DNA of 37,809 bases from Candidatus Baldrarchaeota archaeon (GCA_016840485.1 JAEOSG010000008.1:1-37809), one strand, 5' to 3'; positions 7,899 through 17,611 are shown, counted from the stretch's first letter. The notes: generated by a model not told the origin, from the sequence alone. Program-made: numbers and translations.

Positions 7899-8212
7899 TA
7901 GAATTTAAGCAGTCCCTTCTCTTCTAGCCACCTAGCTTGAGCTTTTGTATATCTCCAAGTAATGTCTCCTCTTGTTTCAAACTGCCAGTCCCAAGGCGCA
8001 ACTACAACAATGTCTCCTTCCTTTATCCATATTCTTTTTCGCATTTTTCCTGGTATTCTGCATAATCTGGTGTATCCGTCGACACACTTTACTCTAACTT
8101 TATCTCCGCCCAGCATTTGAATAACAACCCCAAGAACCTCTCCAGGTCCTGGTAATGGTACTTCTCTAACTTCTGTTGGCTCTTCTATTCTTTTCCTTTT
8201 AGGCATTTTCAT
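7898..8212 (-). CDS. eif1A: Translation initiation factor aIF1A
   Basis: S1-like OB-fold factor that promotes initiator tRNA binding and start-site selection on the small subunit. Diagnostic segments are GEVLGVVIQMLGGDKVRVKC, then RIPGKMRKRIWIKEGDIV and VVAPWDWQF. At 104 aa it has the usual archaeal length, without the long acidic eukaryotic tail. It sits 19 nt downstream of NMD3 and overlaps RIO1 by one base. Confidence 0.97.
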   Translation of the reverse strand: MKMPKRKRIEEPTEVREVPLPGPGEVLGVVIQMLGGDKVRVKCVDGYTRLCRIPGKMRKRIWIKEGDIVVVAPWDWQFETRGDITWRYTKAQARWLEEKGLLKF

Positions 8213-8231
8213 TCCTCTTTAAAATGCTATA

Positions 8232-9347
8232 TTACTCTTTTTCCATTATTTTGGGGAGTAGATAAAGTTTTCCCTTAAGTTTTATGGCTTCTATTTCTTC
8301 CCCCTCTGTAACTTCAAACGGAATGTCATCTTTATCGATTTCCAGAGAAGAATAATTTTGTAGATTCATAAGTGTTACATGTTTTTTAGATACGGAGATA
8401 ACCATAAATCTTTCGATTTTTTCTTTTATAATGTTTTTCACATCTTCTCTCCAGAAAATCTTGATTGGAAGTTTTTCTTCCTTACCTAATATGACGTTAA
8501 ACACTTTTAATTTCCCTCTAGAAGGTAGATCATCTAAAACAAGGAGGACGTGTTCATCAATTTGGAGGAGATCTCCTTTCTTAAAGGGTAGGAGTCTAAC
8601 GGAGAATGTTTGTTGATATACGTTTTTACTTGTCTGTCTATCTTTACTTACTATTTTCCTAGTTTCTACGATTTTTGCCCCTAAATCGTCACGTAATTTA
8701 TAGGCAATCATGCGTGCAATCCTGTTGGATCCGAAGTAGATATCTATTCCGCCTCTGGTTTTCTTAATTTTTGTTATAAATGCTTCATTATCTTTTTCCC
8801 TCTTGCTAAGGATACTTTCAGCAAGTTGCAGGGTAGTGTTTAAGGCTTTATCCACTTTCTCCGGCTCTCCTCTAAGTTGAATGATAGCTTTGAAGTGTTC
8901 CCTAGTGATTTGTGCACATTTCTGACACGCTGTGAAATGTAAATGTAGTTTAAGGTTTTTTCTTTCCTCGTAGACTGGAAGATTTGGGGACGGCTTCCCT
9001 ACACCCACAACCTCGATTACAGCGGTAATGGTGTCTTTCTCTCTTTTTTCAAAGTTGATACTTCCAAACGATATCTCTACTTTTCCGTGTTTTTCAACAA
9101 TATATGATGCTTTTATTTGTAGTATTTGTTGAACAACATCTTTTAACTCGTATGTTTTCACCCTTACCCATTTATCACGATGTTTAAAAGCAAGGCATTT
9201 ACGACAAACATCAACTTTAATATCATTCACATCGAACAGGGAGTAAAATTTACGATAGCATTCGATGCATAAGCCGTTAATAATTTCATTCTTATCGAGA
9301 GGTCTACCGCATTCAATGCAAAAAAGTTTTTTCCGGTTCGAAGACAT
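8232..9347 (-). CDS. nmd3: NMD3-family ribosome large-subunit protein
   Basis: Archaeal homologue of NMD3, the 60S export adaptor in eukaryotes; in archaea it is thought to act in large-subunit assembly. The N-terminus has paired zinc-binding CxxC sets: CIECGRPL, LCIECYRK, VCRKCLAF and, further on, ACQKCAQI. The rest (residues about 120-371) fits the OB/eIF5A-like part of the family and shows no other catalytic motif. It starts at ATG 9347 and opens the operon with aIF1A, RIO1 and the KH protein. Confidence 0.93.
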   Translation of the reverse strand: MSSNRKKLFCIECGRPLDKNEIINGLCIECYRKFYSLFDVNDIKVDVCRKCLAFKHRDKWVRVKTYELKDVVQQILQIKASYIVEKHGKVEISFGSINFEKREKDTITAVIEVVGVGKPSPNLPVYEERKNLKLHLHFTACQKCAQITREHFKAIIQLRGEPEKVDKALNTTLQLAESILSKREKDNEAFITKIKKTRGGIDIYFGSNRIARMIAYKLRDDLGAKIVETRKIVSKDRQTSKNVYQQTFSVRLLPFKKGDLLQIDEHVLLVLDDLPSRGKLKVFNVILGKEEKLPIKIFWREDVKNIIKEKIERFMVISVSKKHVTLMNLQNYSSLEIDKDDIPFEVTEGEEIEAIKLKGKLYLLPKIMEKE

Positions 9348-9419
9348 GTATTACACCTAGAATATCAGTTAATTTACATGCATGATAAAATTACCAAAGT
9401 ATTAAAAGAAAAGTCGTGA

Positions 9420-9719
9420 TTATATCATTTTTATTATTTGGACATGGGGTATTCCAGCGATTTTTATGACTGCTTCTTCTATTACGAGTCCTTCTTCAAT
9501 TAGTTTTTTAATAATGTTTTCACCGACTATGTTCGCTATAGTTGCTTCTTTAATTGCGTCTACGCCTTCTTTAATTGAAACTAGCTGTCCTCCATAAAAA
9601 TCTTCCTTAACATGCAATCTTAGCTTTCCTTCTTCAAATTTCTTACCTAATAAGTTCTCATCGCACACCGCTACGACTACTTCCTTTTGGACCCGTCTAA
9701 CTTTGAGGTAGACACGCAT
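9420..9719 (-). CDS. DUF424 family protein
   Basis: A 99-aa protein of the archaeal DUF424 family (MRVYLKVRRVQKEVVVAVCDENLLGKKFEEG...). No catalytic motif is visible and its function is not established. Its place between NMD3 and aIF2-beta, on the same strand as a string of translation genes, suggests a ribosome- or translation-related role (inference). Confidence 0.88.
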   Translation of the reverse strand: MRVYLKVRRVQKEVVVAVCDENLLGKKFEEGKLRLHVKEDFYGGQLVSIKEGVDAIKEATIANIVGENIIKKLIEEGLVIEEAVIKIAGIPHVQIIKMI

Positions 9720-9745
9720 ATCATGTACACCATTATAAATTTAGG

Positions 9746-10159
9746 TTATAGAGGTTTTATTGAAGTTCGTGCACCGCAGGCCTCGCAAACAAGGAACCAG
9801 AATCTTCCCTCTCTAACAATTTTGGTATCTGGTTTTTTACAGACTGGACAAATAACATACAGTTGTGCATATCTTCTGACAATTTCGTTTAATACGTGGT
9901 TTGAAAATTGTCCTTTAAACGTGGCTCTTGTACCTTCAATTTCACCTGCTGTTGCTAGTTCTCTGAGGAAGAATTTTAAAACATGTTTAACGTCTCTGTT
10001 AAGCGTATCAGCGATCTCCTTAAAGTTTTGAATTAATGTTCTTTTACCTTCTATGAAACTGATAACTTTCGGTATTTCGAACCTCCTTCTTTCAAATACC
10101 TCTTTTGGTAGTTGAGCGTATGCTTCATCTAACAGTTTCTCGTAGTCGTATTTTTCCAT
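9746..10159 (-). CDS. eif2B: Translation initiation factor aIF2 subunit beta
   Basis: Beta subunit of aIF2, which delivers Met-tRNAi to the ribosome. The N-terminal helix is followed by the eIF2beta/eIF5 core (FEIPKVISFIEGKRTLIQNF, then FFLRELATAGEIEGTRA) and the C-terminal zinc ribbon, with Cys pairs in CPVCKKPD and VCEACGA. Length (137 aa) is typical. GGAG lies just upstream of the ATG, within the 6-nt gap to the OB-fold gene. Confidence 0.96.
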   Translation of the reverse strand: MEKYDYEKLLDEAYAQLPKEVFERRRFEIPKVISFIEGKRTLIQNFKEIADTLNRDVKHVLKFFLRELATAGEIEGTRATFKGQFSNHVLNEIVRRYAQLYVICPVCKKPDTKIVREGRFWFLVCEACGARTSIKPL

Positions 10160-10165
10160 TGCTCT

Positions 10166-10774
10166 TCACGCTCCAACTTTTCTATAGTGATTTGGCTTAT
10201 TTTCATAGATTTCTCCTCTATTCATAAGGATGCGTAGCACCTTTTGAAGATTTTCCTCGGGGGGATTACCAAGCTCCCTAATTAATTCTCTTATATGGAC
10301 TCCTTCACCTTTATCTAAACGTTCAACAGCGTCCAAAACGTCTACTTCAGATATTTCAACATGTTTGCTCTCTAATCTTTCCAATTTATCACACATAATT
10401 TCCAGTTCTCTCAAAATTTCCCAATTGGGGTCATCAACTCTAACAATTATCTCAGGCACTATATAGATTTCCTCCCCGAATTCACGGACCTTACCAAATA
10501 TGTCGACAATATCGCCTTCGTTACATTTTTCGATTAATGTAACGTCTTCCCTCCATGCCTTTGCCCTAATTGTTTCTGTACCATCGTCAAGAACCAGAAA
10601 ACCATATGATTTATCCTCATTTACAAATTTTCTAACTATTGTTGCAAGAACTCTAACTCTACTAACATGTCTCCCATCATAAGTAACGAACGTCCTTTTT
10701 CCGTCTTCTTCGATGAATTTTCCTCTCACAATATCTTCAATGTGAAGCTTAACAGCGGGTGTACGTTTCCTAAT
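10166..10774 (-). CDS. OB-fold single-strand nucleic-acid-binding protein (RPA32-like), probable ATT start
   Basis: An OB fold (RVRVLATIVRKFVNEDKSYGFLVLDDGTETIRAKAW) is followed by a C-terminal winged-helix-like segment (VDVLDAVERLDKGEGVHIRELI), the layout of small archaeal RPA-type proteins. The first standard start is GTG at 10729, but the frame is open upstream and encodes a conserved-looking KRTPAVKLHIEDIV. No ATG, GTG or TTG lies there. An ATT at 10772-10774 has a strong GGAGGT 7 nt upstream, just after the stop of mtaD. I therefore place the start at ATT, giving 202 aa; the GTG start would give 187 aa and delete the first OB strand. The ATT start is inference. Confidence 0.85.
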   Translation of the reverse strand: MRKRTPAVKLHIEDIVRGKFIEEDGKRTFVTYDGRHVSRVRVLATIVRKFVNEDKSYGFLVLDDGTETIRAKAWREDVTLIEKCNEGDIVDIFGKVREFGEEIYIVPEIIVRVDDPNWEILRELEIMCDKLERLESKHVEISEVDVLDAVERLDKGEGVHIRELIRELGNPPEENLQKVLRILMNRGEIYENKPNHYRKVGA

Positions 10775-10790
10775 GTTTTAAACCTCCATC

Positions 10791-12113
10791 TTACGTTTGA
10801 GCACGTGAAATCAGATCTTCAGCGGTTTTTTGTGCAAGTTCTATAACTTTGTTTTCATCTAAAACTTTGACTTCACCATTTTCCATTAAAATCTTCCCGT
10901 CAACAATAACAGTACATACGTCGTTGCATTTAGCTGCATAAACCAAATGAGACACAATATTATGCAAAGGAACTAGTCTAGGCTTCTTCAGATCAAGAAT
11001 CACTATGTCTGCCTTCTTGCCAACTTCCAAGGTCCCTATATCCTTGTCAAGAAACAGAGCTTTTGCGCCTCCAATGGTTGCCATTTCTAATACTTCAGTA
11101 GCGGATGTAACCGTCGGATCAAAACTATGAGCTTTGTGAATTATAGCAGATACTTTCATCTCCTCGAATATATCCAAGCAATTATTGCTAGCAGCTCCAT
11201 CGGTAGCTAACCCTACAGTCACCCCGTTCCTTAACATTTGAGGAATCGGAGCAATTCCGCTGGCAAGCTTTAAATTACTTACAGGATTATGAGCTACTTT
11301 AACTCCTCTCTCTGCAAGAATTTTTATTTCTTTTTCAGAAACCCACACAACGTGAGCAGCTAAAACACTGGAATCCAAAATACCAAGTTCATCAACATAT
11401 TCAATAACTCCTTTACCTTTTAGATCAATGCCAAAAGTATTTTTAATCTTCTCAACTTCATCTTTGGTTTCAGCCAAATGGATATGTATACCGACATCAT
11501 ACTTTTCAGCTGTCTCCTTAACCTTCTGTAAGTATTCTGGAGAACACGTGTAAGGTGCATGTGGACCAAACATCGTAGTCACACGTCCATCGCCTAAACC
11601 TTGGCATGTCCTAACAATTCTCTCGGCTTCTCTAAGATCTCTTTCACCCTTTTCCGCGTTGCCAAGTTCAATCATACCGTGAGAAATAACAGCTCTAATA
11701 CCGCTTTCCACGACAGCCTTTGCCGCTTTATCCATGTAAAAATACATATCGGCAAAAGCTGTTATACCAGATTTTAACATTTCTAAACATGCAAGTAAAG
11801 TGCCTACATAGATATCCTCAGGTTTCAAATGAGCTTCAACAGGCCAAATTTTCTGGGTTAACCATTCACTAAGAACCATATCATCAGCGTAACCCCTAAG
11901 CAAAGTCATAGCAGCATGTGTATGACAATTAACCAAACCTGGAAGAACCACTTTCCCTTTACCGCCAATAATCTCGTAACCACTATACTTACCTTTCAAC
12001 TCGCTTTCCTTACCTACATCAACTATCCTATCATCCTCAACCACAACAACTGCATCTTCCAAGATTTTATCTGGACGAACAACAACAAAACTACCTTTAA
12101 CAATAAATTCCAT
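10791..12113 (-). CDS. mtaD: 5'-deoxyadenosine / MTA / SAH deaminase (amidohydrolase)
   Basis: Metal-dependent amidohydrolase of the MtaD/DadD type, converting methylthioadenosine, S-adenosylhomocysteine or 5'-deoxyadenosine to inosine derivatives. Metal-binding motifs: GLVNCHTHAAMTLLRGYADD near the N-terminus, then GIHIHLAETKDE, a His in VLAAHVVWV, and the Asp in GLATDGAASNN. The start is set at the ATG at 12113 (MEFIVKGS) behind a G-rich stretch; the frame extends to a TTG at 12140. Its neighbours are SAH hydrolase (divergent) and MTA phosphorylase, so the locus handles by-products of SAM-using reactions. The OB-fold gene begins right after it. Confidence 0.92.
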   Translation of the reverse strand: MEFIVKGSFVVVRPDKILEDAVVVVEDDRIVDVGKESELKGKYSGYEIIGGKGKVVLPGLVNCHTHAAMTLLRGYADDMVLSEWLTQKIWPVEAHLKPEDIYVGTLLACLEMLKSGITAFADMYFYMDKAAKAVVESGIRAVISHGMIELGNAEKGERDLREAERIVRTCQGLGDGRVTTMFGPHAPYTCSPEYLQKVKETAEKYDVGIHIHLAETKDEVEKIKNTFGIDLKGKGVIEYVDELGILDSSVLAAHVVWVSEKEIKILAERGVKVAHNPVSNLKLASGIAPIPQMLRNGVTVGLATDGAASNNCLDIFEEMKVSAIIHKAHSFDPTVTSATEVLEMATIGGAKALFLDKDIGTLEVGKKADIVILDLKKPRLVPLHNIVSHLVYAAKCNDVCTVIVDGKILMENGEVKVLDENKVIELAQKTAEDLISRAQT

Positions 12114-12323
12114 CCACGCCACCCCACACCGGGCTTCCAATCCAAATTACGGTAATAGAACATGTATTTAATCAATCTTAAAAACATTAAGGCCCGCATG
12201 CAAAGACAAACCAACATAATATTTAACACTCCCACAATCTAGTTTTAGGAAATGTAACACAACTAATTTAACTTTATGCAGTTTTAAAATATTGGAAAAG
12301 AGGAAAACAATAGGGGAATTAAA

Positions 12324-13607
12324 ATGGGGAAAAGCATAGTGAAAGACCCAGGTCTAGCAGATAAGGGAAAACTAAAGATAGAATGGGTAGAAAATTTTAT
12401 GCCCATCTTAAAGGAAATAAGAAAAACCTTTGAAAAAGAAAAACCCTTCAAAAATAAAACAATAGCAGCCATACTTCATTTAGAAGCAAAGACCGCAGCG
12501 TTGCTAAGAGTTTTGGCAGATGCAGGTGCGACGGTTTCAACAACCTCGGCAAACCCAGAGACTACCGATGATTCCGTAGCTGCAGCCCTAGCGGAGCATC
12601 CAAATATACATGTTTATTCATGGCGTGGAGAAACCATCGAAGAATACTGGGAAAATATAAACAGAGTTTTAGACCATAAACCTGATATAATCATCGATGA
12701 TGGAGCAGATGGAATAGTTTTGGTTCACCAAGAAAGAACTGAACTACTAGATAAGATAATGGGAGGATGCGAAGAAACAACTACCGGAGTAACTCGAATA
12801 AAAAACTTGGAAAGAGAAGGGAAATTAAGATTTCCAGTTATAGCTGTAAACGATGCAAAAATGAAGCATTTGTTTGATAATCGGTTTGGAACAGCTGAGT
12901 CATCTATATTTGGAATTTTAAATGCAACCAATTTAATGATAGCAGGTAAAACAGTAGTTGTAGCTGGTTTTGGATGGTGTGGACGTGGCTTAGCTAGCAG
13001 ATTAAAAGGAATGGGTGCAAAAGTAATTGTATGCGAAGTTGACCCTATTAAAGCTTTAGAAGCTTGCATGGAAGGTTATCAAGTCATGAAAATGATCGAT
13101 GCAGTAAAACAAGCAGACATAGTAATTACGGTAACAGGAGTTAACAAAGTAGTAAGAAAAGAGCATTTTGAAGTCGCAAAAGACAAATGTATATTCTGCA
13201 ACGCTGGTCACTTTGATGTTGAGGTTTGCATCCCAGACCTTGAAAAACTAGCAACCAAAAAGAAGAAAACAAGGTATTTTGGTTTACCATACAACGATTA
13301 TCTCGTTGAAGAATACGAGTTAAAAGATGGAAGAAAACTCTATTTGCTAGCTAAGGGTAGACTTGTAAACATCGTAGCCGGACAGGGTCACCCAGCCGAA
13401 GTTATGGACTTCAGTTTCTCACTTCAGGCGCTATCAGCAAAATACGTATTAGAAAACCACAGTAAATTAGAACCTAAAGTCTACAAAGTCCCCGAAGAAA
13501 TTGACAAAATGGTAGCAGAACTAAAACTTAAATCAATGGGAATAGAAATCGATCAATTGACTCCTGAACAGGAAGAGTACGTAAAAAGTTACGAAGTTGG
13601 AACTTAA
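12324..13607 (+). CDS. ahcY: S-adenosylhomocysteine hydrolase
   Basis: Cleaves S-adenosylhomocysteine to adenosine and homocysteine using bound NAD+. Substrate-domain segments are [20 protein letters not shown] and [17 protein letters not shown]. The NAD-binding Rossmann motif is [20 protein letters not shown] (GxGxxG). A later segment, [11 protein letters not shown], carries the conserved His. The C-terminal tail lacks the extended KPxxxRY end of many bacterial and eukaryotic enzymes, as is usual in archaea (427 aa). The promoter must lie in the 12114-12323 gap shared with mtaD. Confidence 0.97.
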   Translation: MGKSIVKDPGLADKGKLKIEWVENFMPILKEIRKTFEKEKPFKNKTIAAILHLEAKTAALLRVLADAGATVSTTSANPETTDDSVAAALAEHPNIHVYSWRGETIEEYWENINRVLDHKPDIIIDDGADGIVLVHQERTELLDKIMGGCEETTTGVTRIKNLEREGKLRFPVIAVNDAKMKHLFDNRFGTAESSIFGILNATNLMIAGKTVVVAGFGWCGRGLASRLKGMGAKVIVCEVDPIKALEACMEGYQVMKMIDAVKQADIVITVTGVNKVVRKEHFEVAKDKCIFCNAGHFDVEVCIPDLEKLATKKKKTRYFGLPYNDYLVEEYELKDGRKLYLLAKGRLVNIVAGQGHPAEVMDFSFSLQALSAKYVLENHSKLEPKVYKVPEEIDKMVAELKLKSMGIEIDQLTPEQEEYVKSYEVGT

Positions 13608-13841
13608 GCGTCAAAAATGTTATAAAATACGTAGACTCTGTTCATGAACCTCCATAAACAAAGTAATTCATTTAAGAGAATAGGAATAAGCAAACTAACA
13701 AGTTTTATTAATATTTTATTTACTTTTTTCTCTCTTTAGATACTCTTCCGAATTCGATGGCAATAACTTCCTAAATTTGATAGAACATTGATGAGTGTAA
13801 TTTAATCTTACTCTACTTCATGTAAAATAGAATTATTTGAT

Positions 13842-14684
13842 TTATTCTATGGAGATGGCGTCTCTCACGATTTTTTCGCATTGGCAGTTTTTCTGTTCGG
13901 GGATGTTTCTGACCACTTCTTTAATAACTTGTCTTATGTCTTCTATTCTTTTGTTAAAGAGTTCTATTACTTCTTGGTGGGAAACTTTTTCCTGTATTCC
14001 AGCAGCCCAATTTGTTACTATAGCTATTGCAGCATAGCATTTTCCAAGTTCTCTTGCTAAAACGCTCTCTGGTACATTAGTCATTCCTACAACATCGGCG
14101 CCAAGAAGCCTATATGCTCTAATTTCTGCAGGAGTTTCGAACCTCGGTCCCTCAGTTGCTACATAACATCCCCTTTTATGAAAACGTACACCAAGTTTTT
14201 TGCAAGCATCAAAAATTATTTTACGTAGTTCTGGACAGTAAGGCTCTGTGAAATCTATATGAATAACTTGAGTTACTGGAGGTTTATCCTCAAAAACCCT
14301 TATTGGTATTTCTCCATCGTAAAAAGTGTATGTTCTATTTTTTGTCATATCGATAAACTGATCTAGAATGACGAAGTCTCCAGGCTCCATAGCTGGGTTC
14401 AGCGACCCACATGCACTACTAGCAATAATTCTCTCAACACCAAGCATATGAAGCCCATAAATATTTGCTCTAAAATTTATTTTATGAGGAGGAACATCGT
14501 GTCCAACCTTCTCACTCCCCGGCTTAGCATGCCTCGGTAAAAAAGCTACTTTAACCCCTTCAATCTCGCCAATTTCTATACGAGGAGTTTTCCCAAAGGG
14601 AGTATCTAAAATTACATGTTCAGATTTTTCAAGCAATTGATAAAGACCAGACCCGCCAATAATCGCCACCTTAACCTTACCCAC
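13842..14684 (-). CDS. mtnP: S-methyl-5'-thioadenosine phosphorylase
   Basis: Phosphorolysis of methylthioadenosine to adenine and methylthioribose-1-phosphate; family PNP/MTAP class 2. Motifs: AIIGGSGLYQL (phosphate loop), FLPRHAKPGSEKVGHDVPPHKINFRAN, ASSACGSLNPAMEPGDFV, YVATEGPRFETPAEIRAYR and GMTNVPESVLARELGKCYA. The frame opens at GTG 14705, but GGAGGG at about 14695 sits 9 nt before GTG 14684 and 6 nt before TTG 14687, so the protein most likely starts at 14684. Together with mtaD and ahcY it completes a SAM by-product cluster. Confidence 0.95.
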   Translation of the reverse strand: MGKVKVAIIGGSGLYQLLEKSEHVILDTPFGKTPRIEIGEIEGVKVAFLPRHAKPGSEKVGHDVPPHKINFRANIYGLHMLGVERIIASSACGSLNPAMEPGDFVILDQFIDMTKNRTYTFYDGEIPIRVFEDKPPVTQVIHIDFTEPYCPELRKIIFDACKKLGVRFHKRGCYVATEGPRFETPAEIRAYRLLGADVVGMTNVPESVLARELGKCYAAIAIVTNWAAGIQEKVSHQEVIELFNKRIEDIRQVIKEVVRNIPEQKNCQCEKIVRDAISIE

Positions 14685-14992
14685 CAACCTTAACCCTCCA
14701 ACCACAACAATACAACATAACTTAACTCACCAATCTTTTAAATTATAACTATATGCCTTTATAGTTGAAAGCAAGCTAAAATAAGAAATGCGGTACAGGT
14801 TACTAATAACGTAATACATAAAAATGGATTATGAAACAATACAAAATACCAAACAAAAGTAAACCCTGTAGGCCTCCCATAGAGAATTCCTCAATAAAAA
14901 GAATTGAAAGAAAACATTTTATATTCACAAATGAATAATTTTAAAAATAAAAAGAATTCTCCCTATTAATGAGACACATGTAAAGTTAAAAT

Positions 14993-15115
<123 letters not shown>

Positions 15116-15533
15116 TCTCTAGTGAGCTGGCATATTTTACTTAACTCGGACTTGTTCTTCAAGTGAAAATGATAGATAAGATAGATCGAAAACCCGCTGG
15201 GAACGAGAACATCACCAAACTAGTACAATAAATTAAATCTAGACGCCTTTGAAATGTTATACTGAAAATGCTATATTCCCGTAATTTTTGTTTCTTTTCA
15301 AAAACATTCTTGCCTCAAATTTCTCTGCTCAGCCATTGAGAAATACGGAAATGTTACCAAGAATATTGTCTCTTATATACTCTTGGACAGCAAGGAAATT
15401 TGAGAAAGGATTGATGGTTGAGCAACGATAAGTTTCATGACAAGAATGATAACGCGCACTATAGGCAGTCACGAGTACTTCGATACCCATTTTGAGGTTA
15501 CATTATCAGTTAAATATTTAGGTAAAGCATGTA
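15116..15533. other. Intergenic region downstream of tRNA-Lys
   Basis: About 420 bases without a convincing gene. Short open stretches occur, for example a plus-strand frame at about 15280-15400 with plausible-looking residues (AIEKYGNVTKNIVSYILL) ending in stops, which could be a gene relic. I cannot assign it. No copy of the tRNA 3' end, as expected for an integration site, was noticed here or further right. Confidence 0.4.
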
Positions 15534-16712
15534 CTAAATCTCCAAATTTACATTTCTTCTAGCTAAAGCTTCTTTTAACATTTTGAGAACTACCCCGTAG
15601 CTGAAATTCCATGCACCATCCTTATACATCTCATATATTTTCACGTTGTCCCAAGCCTGCGATAAATCTCCAATAAGAACATAAGCACTTTTTAGATAGC
15701 CTAATTCACCAAGCCTACTTATCGCTTTCCGCAAATTCAAATACTCATACACAGGAATTACTAAATGAAGAAATATTTCATTTTTACCGAGAACTTTAAG
15801 ATACGAAAAATTATAAGGCAAATAGCTCAACCCACCTAAAAACCTACCAAGATTAGATGCACTAGTAAACTTAAGATAGTAAATTAAGAAAAGAACTGTT
15901 GGACCAAGATTAGGGAAAACAACAACTCGATAACCCCTAATAAGATTTTGAGAAACAATATTCTTAAATCTCCTTGAAACCAAAGGTATAAATCTCCCAT
16001 AATTTTCCTCTCTAAGAATCTTCGCTATTTCCCTTGCCACTTCTCTAAACTTCATCCTAGCATTAATCTCCAAACACCTAAGAATAATTAAATCATAAAG
16101 ATCAAACTTAGCCTTAGCAAAACTTGGTTCAGAAATTTTCTCCTCAGAAAAAGAATCAAAATCATCTATCCACTTATCCCAGTTAAAAACAGGTGCGCCT
16201 TCTCTTCCAGTATAAAAATCTAAGTTTAGCAAGGGATAATATGGACTAGTAGTCTCATACAGCTCATATCTTAAAATCAATCCTGTATCTTTAAGTTTAT
16301 CTAAGAAGGCTTTGAGATCAGTTTCCTTGTCTGGTGGAATAATGTATCTTACGTAGTTTCCATGTTTCCAACCATCAACTATAGCCAAATATCTCCATAA
16401 AGGGAAACATGTCATAGAATAACTTGATAATTCTTCCATACCAAGAGAAGTGCTAGCCACTACTAAGTAGCTTTTTAATCCTAGCTTTTCCTCACTAATC
16501 AAAGCTCTGAATCGTACAAGATCACGTTCGTCAAATCTTTTAACACGGTAACTAACAGTTTGCTGCGGCACACCTATTAGCTTAGCTATTTGACTAATAT
16601 TCCTAACACCATACCTATACATAGCTCTAATTATTTTAAAATCTAAAGAGCCGAGTTCTTTAAACTTCTCAGCATACTCAACAACAGACGGAATAACATA
16701 AACATATCCCAT
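15534..16712 (-). CDS. Two-domain HTH transcriptional regulator (Lrp/AsnC-like N-terminus)
   Basis: 392 aa from the ATG at 16712, which has GGGTGAT upstream; the frame runs to 16736. Residues about 20-60 form a clear winged helix (LDFKIIRAMYRYGVRNISQIAKLIGVPQQTVSYRVKRF), like the DNA-binding part of Lrp/AsnC proteins. A second HTH-like segment lies at about residues 205-250 (DLIILRCLEINARMKFREVA...). No known ligand domain is recognised. It is transcribed away from a small secreted peptide and a winged-helix gene, with a shared 150-nt promoter region, so it may control them. A decayed protein of similar layout lies at 23135-23989. Confidence 0.75.
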   Translation of the reverse strand: MGYVYVIPSVVEYAEKFKELGSLDFKIIRAMYRYGVRNISQIAKLIGVPQQTVSYRVKRFDERDLVRFRALISEEKLGLKSYLVVASTSLGMEELSSYSMTCFPLWRYLAIVDGWKHGNYVRYIIPPDKETDLKAFLDKLKDTGLILRYELYETTSPYYPLLNLDFYTGREGAPVFNWDKWIDDFDSFSEEKISEPSFAKAKFDLYDLIILRCLEINARMKFREVAREIAKILREENYGRFIPLVSRRFKNIVSQNLIRGYRVVVFPNLGPTVLFLIYYLKFTSASNLGRFLGGLSYLPYNFSYLKVLGKNEIFLHLVIPVYEYLNLRKAISRLGELGYLKSAYVLIGDLSQAWDNVKIYEMYKDGAWNFSYGVVLKMLKEALARRNVNLEI

Positions 16713-16863
16713 ATTATCACCCTTTATGCCCGACACAACCCAACCATCATAGAAACATATTCTTAAATCTTAACATATTAGTATAGTATTATCCATCATG
16801 ATGATATTTTTACCAAAATTTTTATATATTTTTAAAGTAAATGTATCATTTAGAGGGAAGAGT

Positions 16864-17100
16864 ATGCGAAGCACGTCTCTTCTACTCATATGTCTCATTT
16901 TAATAACAATAGCACTTCCAGCAGTAATCTCTCCGATACCAGGAATATCGAATTCTCAAACTGAAAGCCCTTCACTGCAAGACAAATATAACCAATATTA
17001 CTATGCGATATTTTACAACGTAACTCCACAAGACCCTGGAAGCGGTGAAGGCGGAAATACTTACCAATACGGAGGAAACAACGATGCACAATGTAGTTAA
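16864..17100 (+). CDS. Small secreted peptide (78 aa) with signal sequence
   Basis: No family recognised. ATG at 16864 follows GAGGGAAGAGT; the frame is open to 16798, but that extension is probably not translated. The N-terminus is a classic signal peptide (MRST, then LLLICLILITIALPAV, likely cut near residue 26). The mature part is about 50 residues, Tyr/Asn/Gln/Gly-rich, containing NQYYYAIFYNV and GSGEGGNTYQYGG, and ends in Cys-Ser. The 3' end overlaps the next gene by 17 nt. An AT-rich stretch about 40-60 nt upstream (TTTTTATATATTTTTAAA) can serve as the TATA box. It could be a surface or signalling peptide; function unknown. Confidence 0.6.
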   Translation: MRSTSLLLICLILITIALPAVISPIPGISNSQTESPSLQDKYNQYYYAIFYNVTPQDPGSGEGGNTYQYGGNNDAQCS

Positions 17101-17389
17101 CCTACATTTAAAGGATCTCAACGATCAACAAATAATATTATTAGTTTTCTCTAAAGGAGCTAAAACACGGAGACAGATACTTGAAACATTATTAAGAGGC
17201 CCAAAAAATTGCCATCAAATAGCAAAAGAACTTAAATTAGATTGGTGGACAGTTCAAAAACACTTAAAAAAGTTAAAAGAAGCAAATTTAATTAAACAGG
17301 TAAAACTGGGACGTATAATATTTTACAAATCAACTTATGAAGGAGAAAAACTACTTAAAAACTTAAATTCTTATAATGAATGCAAATAA
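17084..17389 (+). CDS. ArsR/MarR-like winged-helix regulator
   Basis: About 101 aa from the ATG at 17084, which has GGAGG 7 nt upstream; an earlier start at 17045 lies inside the secreted-peptide gene and is less likely. It is a compact winged helix: TRRQILETLLRGPKNCHQIAKELKLDWWTVQKHLKKLKEANLI, then the wing VKLGRIIFYKSTYEG. It has no metal-binding cysteines of the ArsR sensors. Overlap with the secreted-peptide gene implies co-expression, so it may regulate that peptide or itself. The ligand is unknown. Confidence 0.75.
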   Translation: MHNVVNLHLKDLNDQQIILLVFSKGAKTRRQILETLLRGPKNCHQIAKELKLDWWTVQKHLKKLKEANLIKQVKLGRIIFYKSTYEGEKLLKNLNSYNECK

Positions 17390-17459
17390 AGCAAAATTTA
17401 ACTACTATTGAGTTTTGAAATACTATTCTTGAACTACATTATAATATAACTAACAAATT

Positions 17460-17580
17460 AGCTTATCAAGTTATAAAAATAAAAAAAGTTAATAGATACA
17501 TAAATCAAACATCCGTAGCATTAAGCAACAGTTACATTTCGTTAAATCGGATAAAAAAGTTCAATAGATACGTCTTCTAA
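17460..17580 (+). repeat. Short imperfect direct repeat
   Basis: A-rich repeats AAAAAAGTTAATAGATAC (near 17485) and AAAAAAGTTCAATAGATAC (near 17552) differ by one inserted base and lie about 70 nt apart in a non-coding stretch between the winged-helix gene and the ABC ATPase relic. They could be regulator sites or chance in AT-rich DNA. Confidence 0.25.
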
Positions 17581-17611
17581 ATTTGCAGGTTAAACGCTCA
17601 ACTCTACCTTC

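Noticed and set aside
9687-10031. Plus-strand ORF of 114 codons
   Set aside because: Shadow of aIF2-beta, which is unmistakable on the minus strand.
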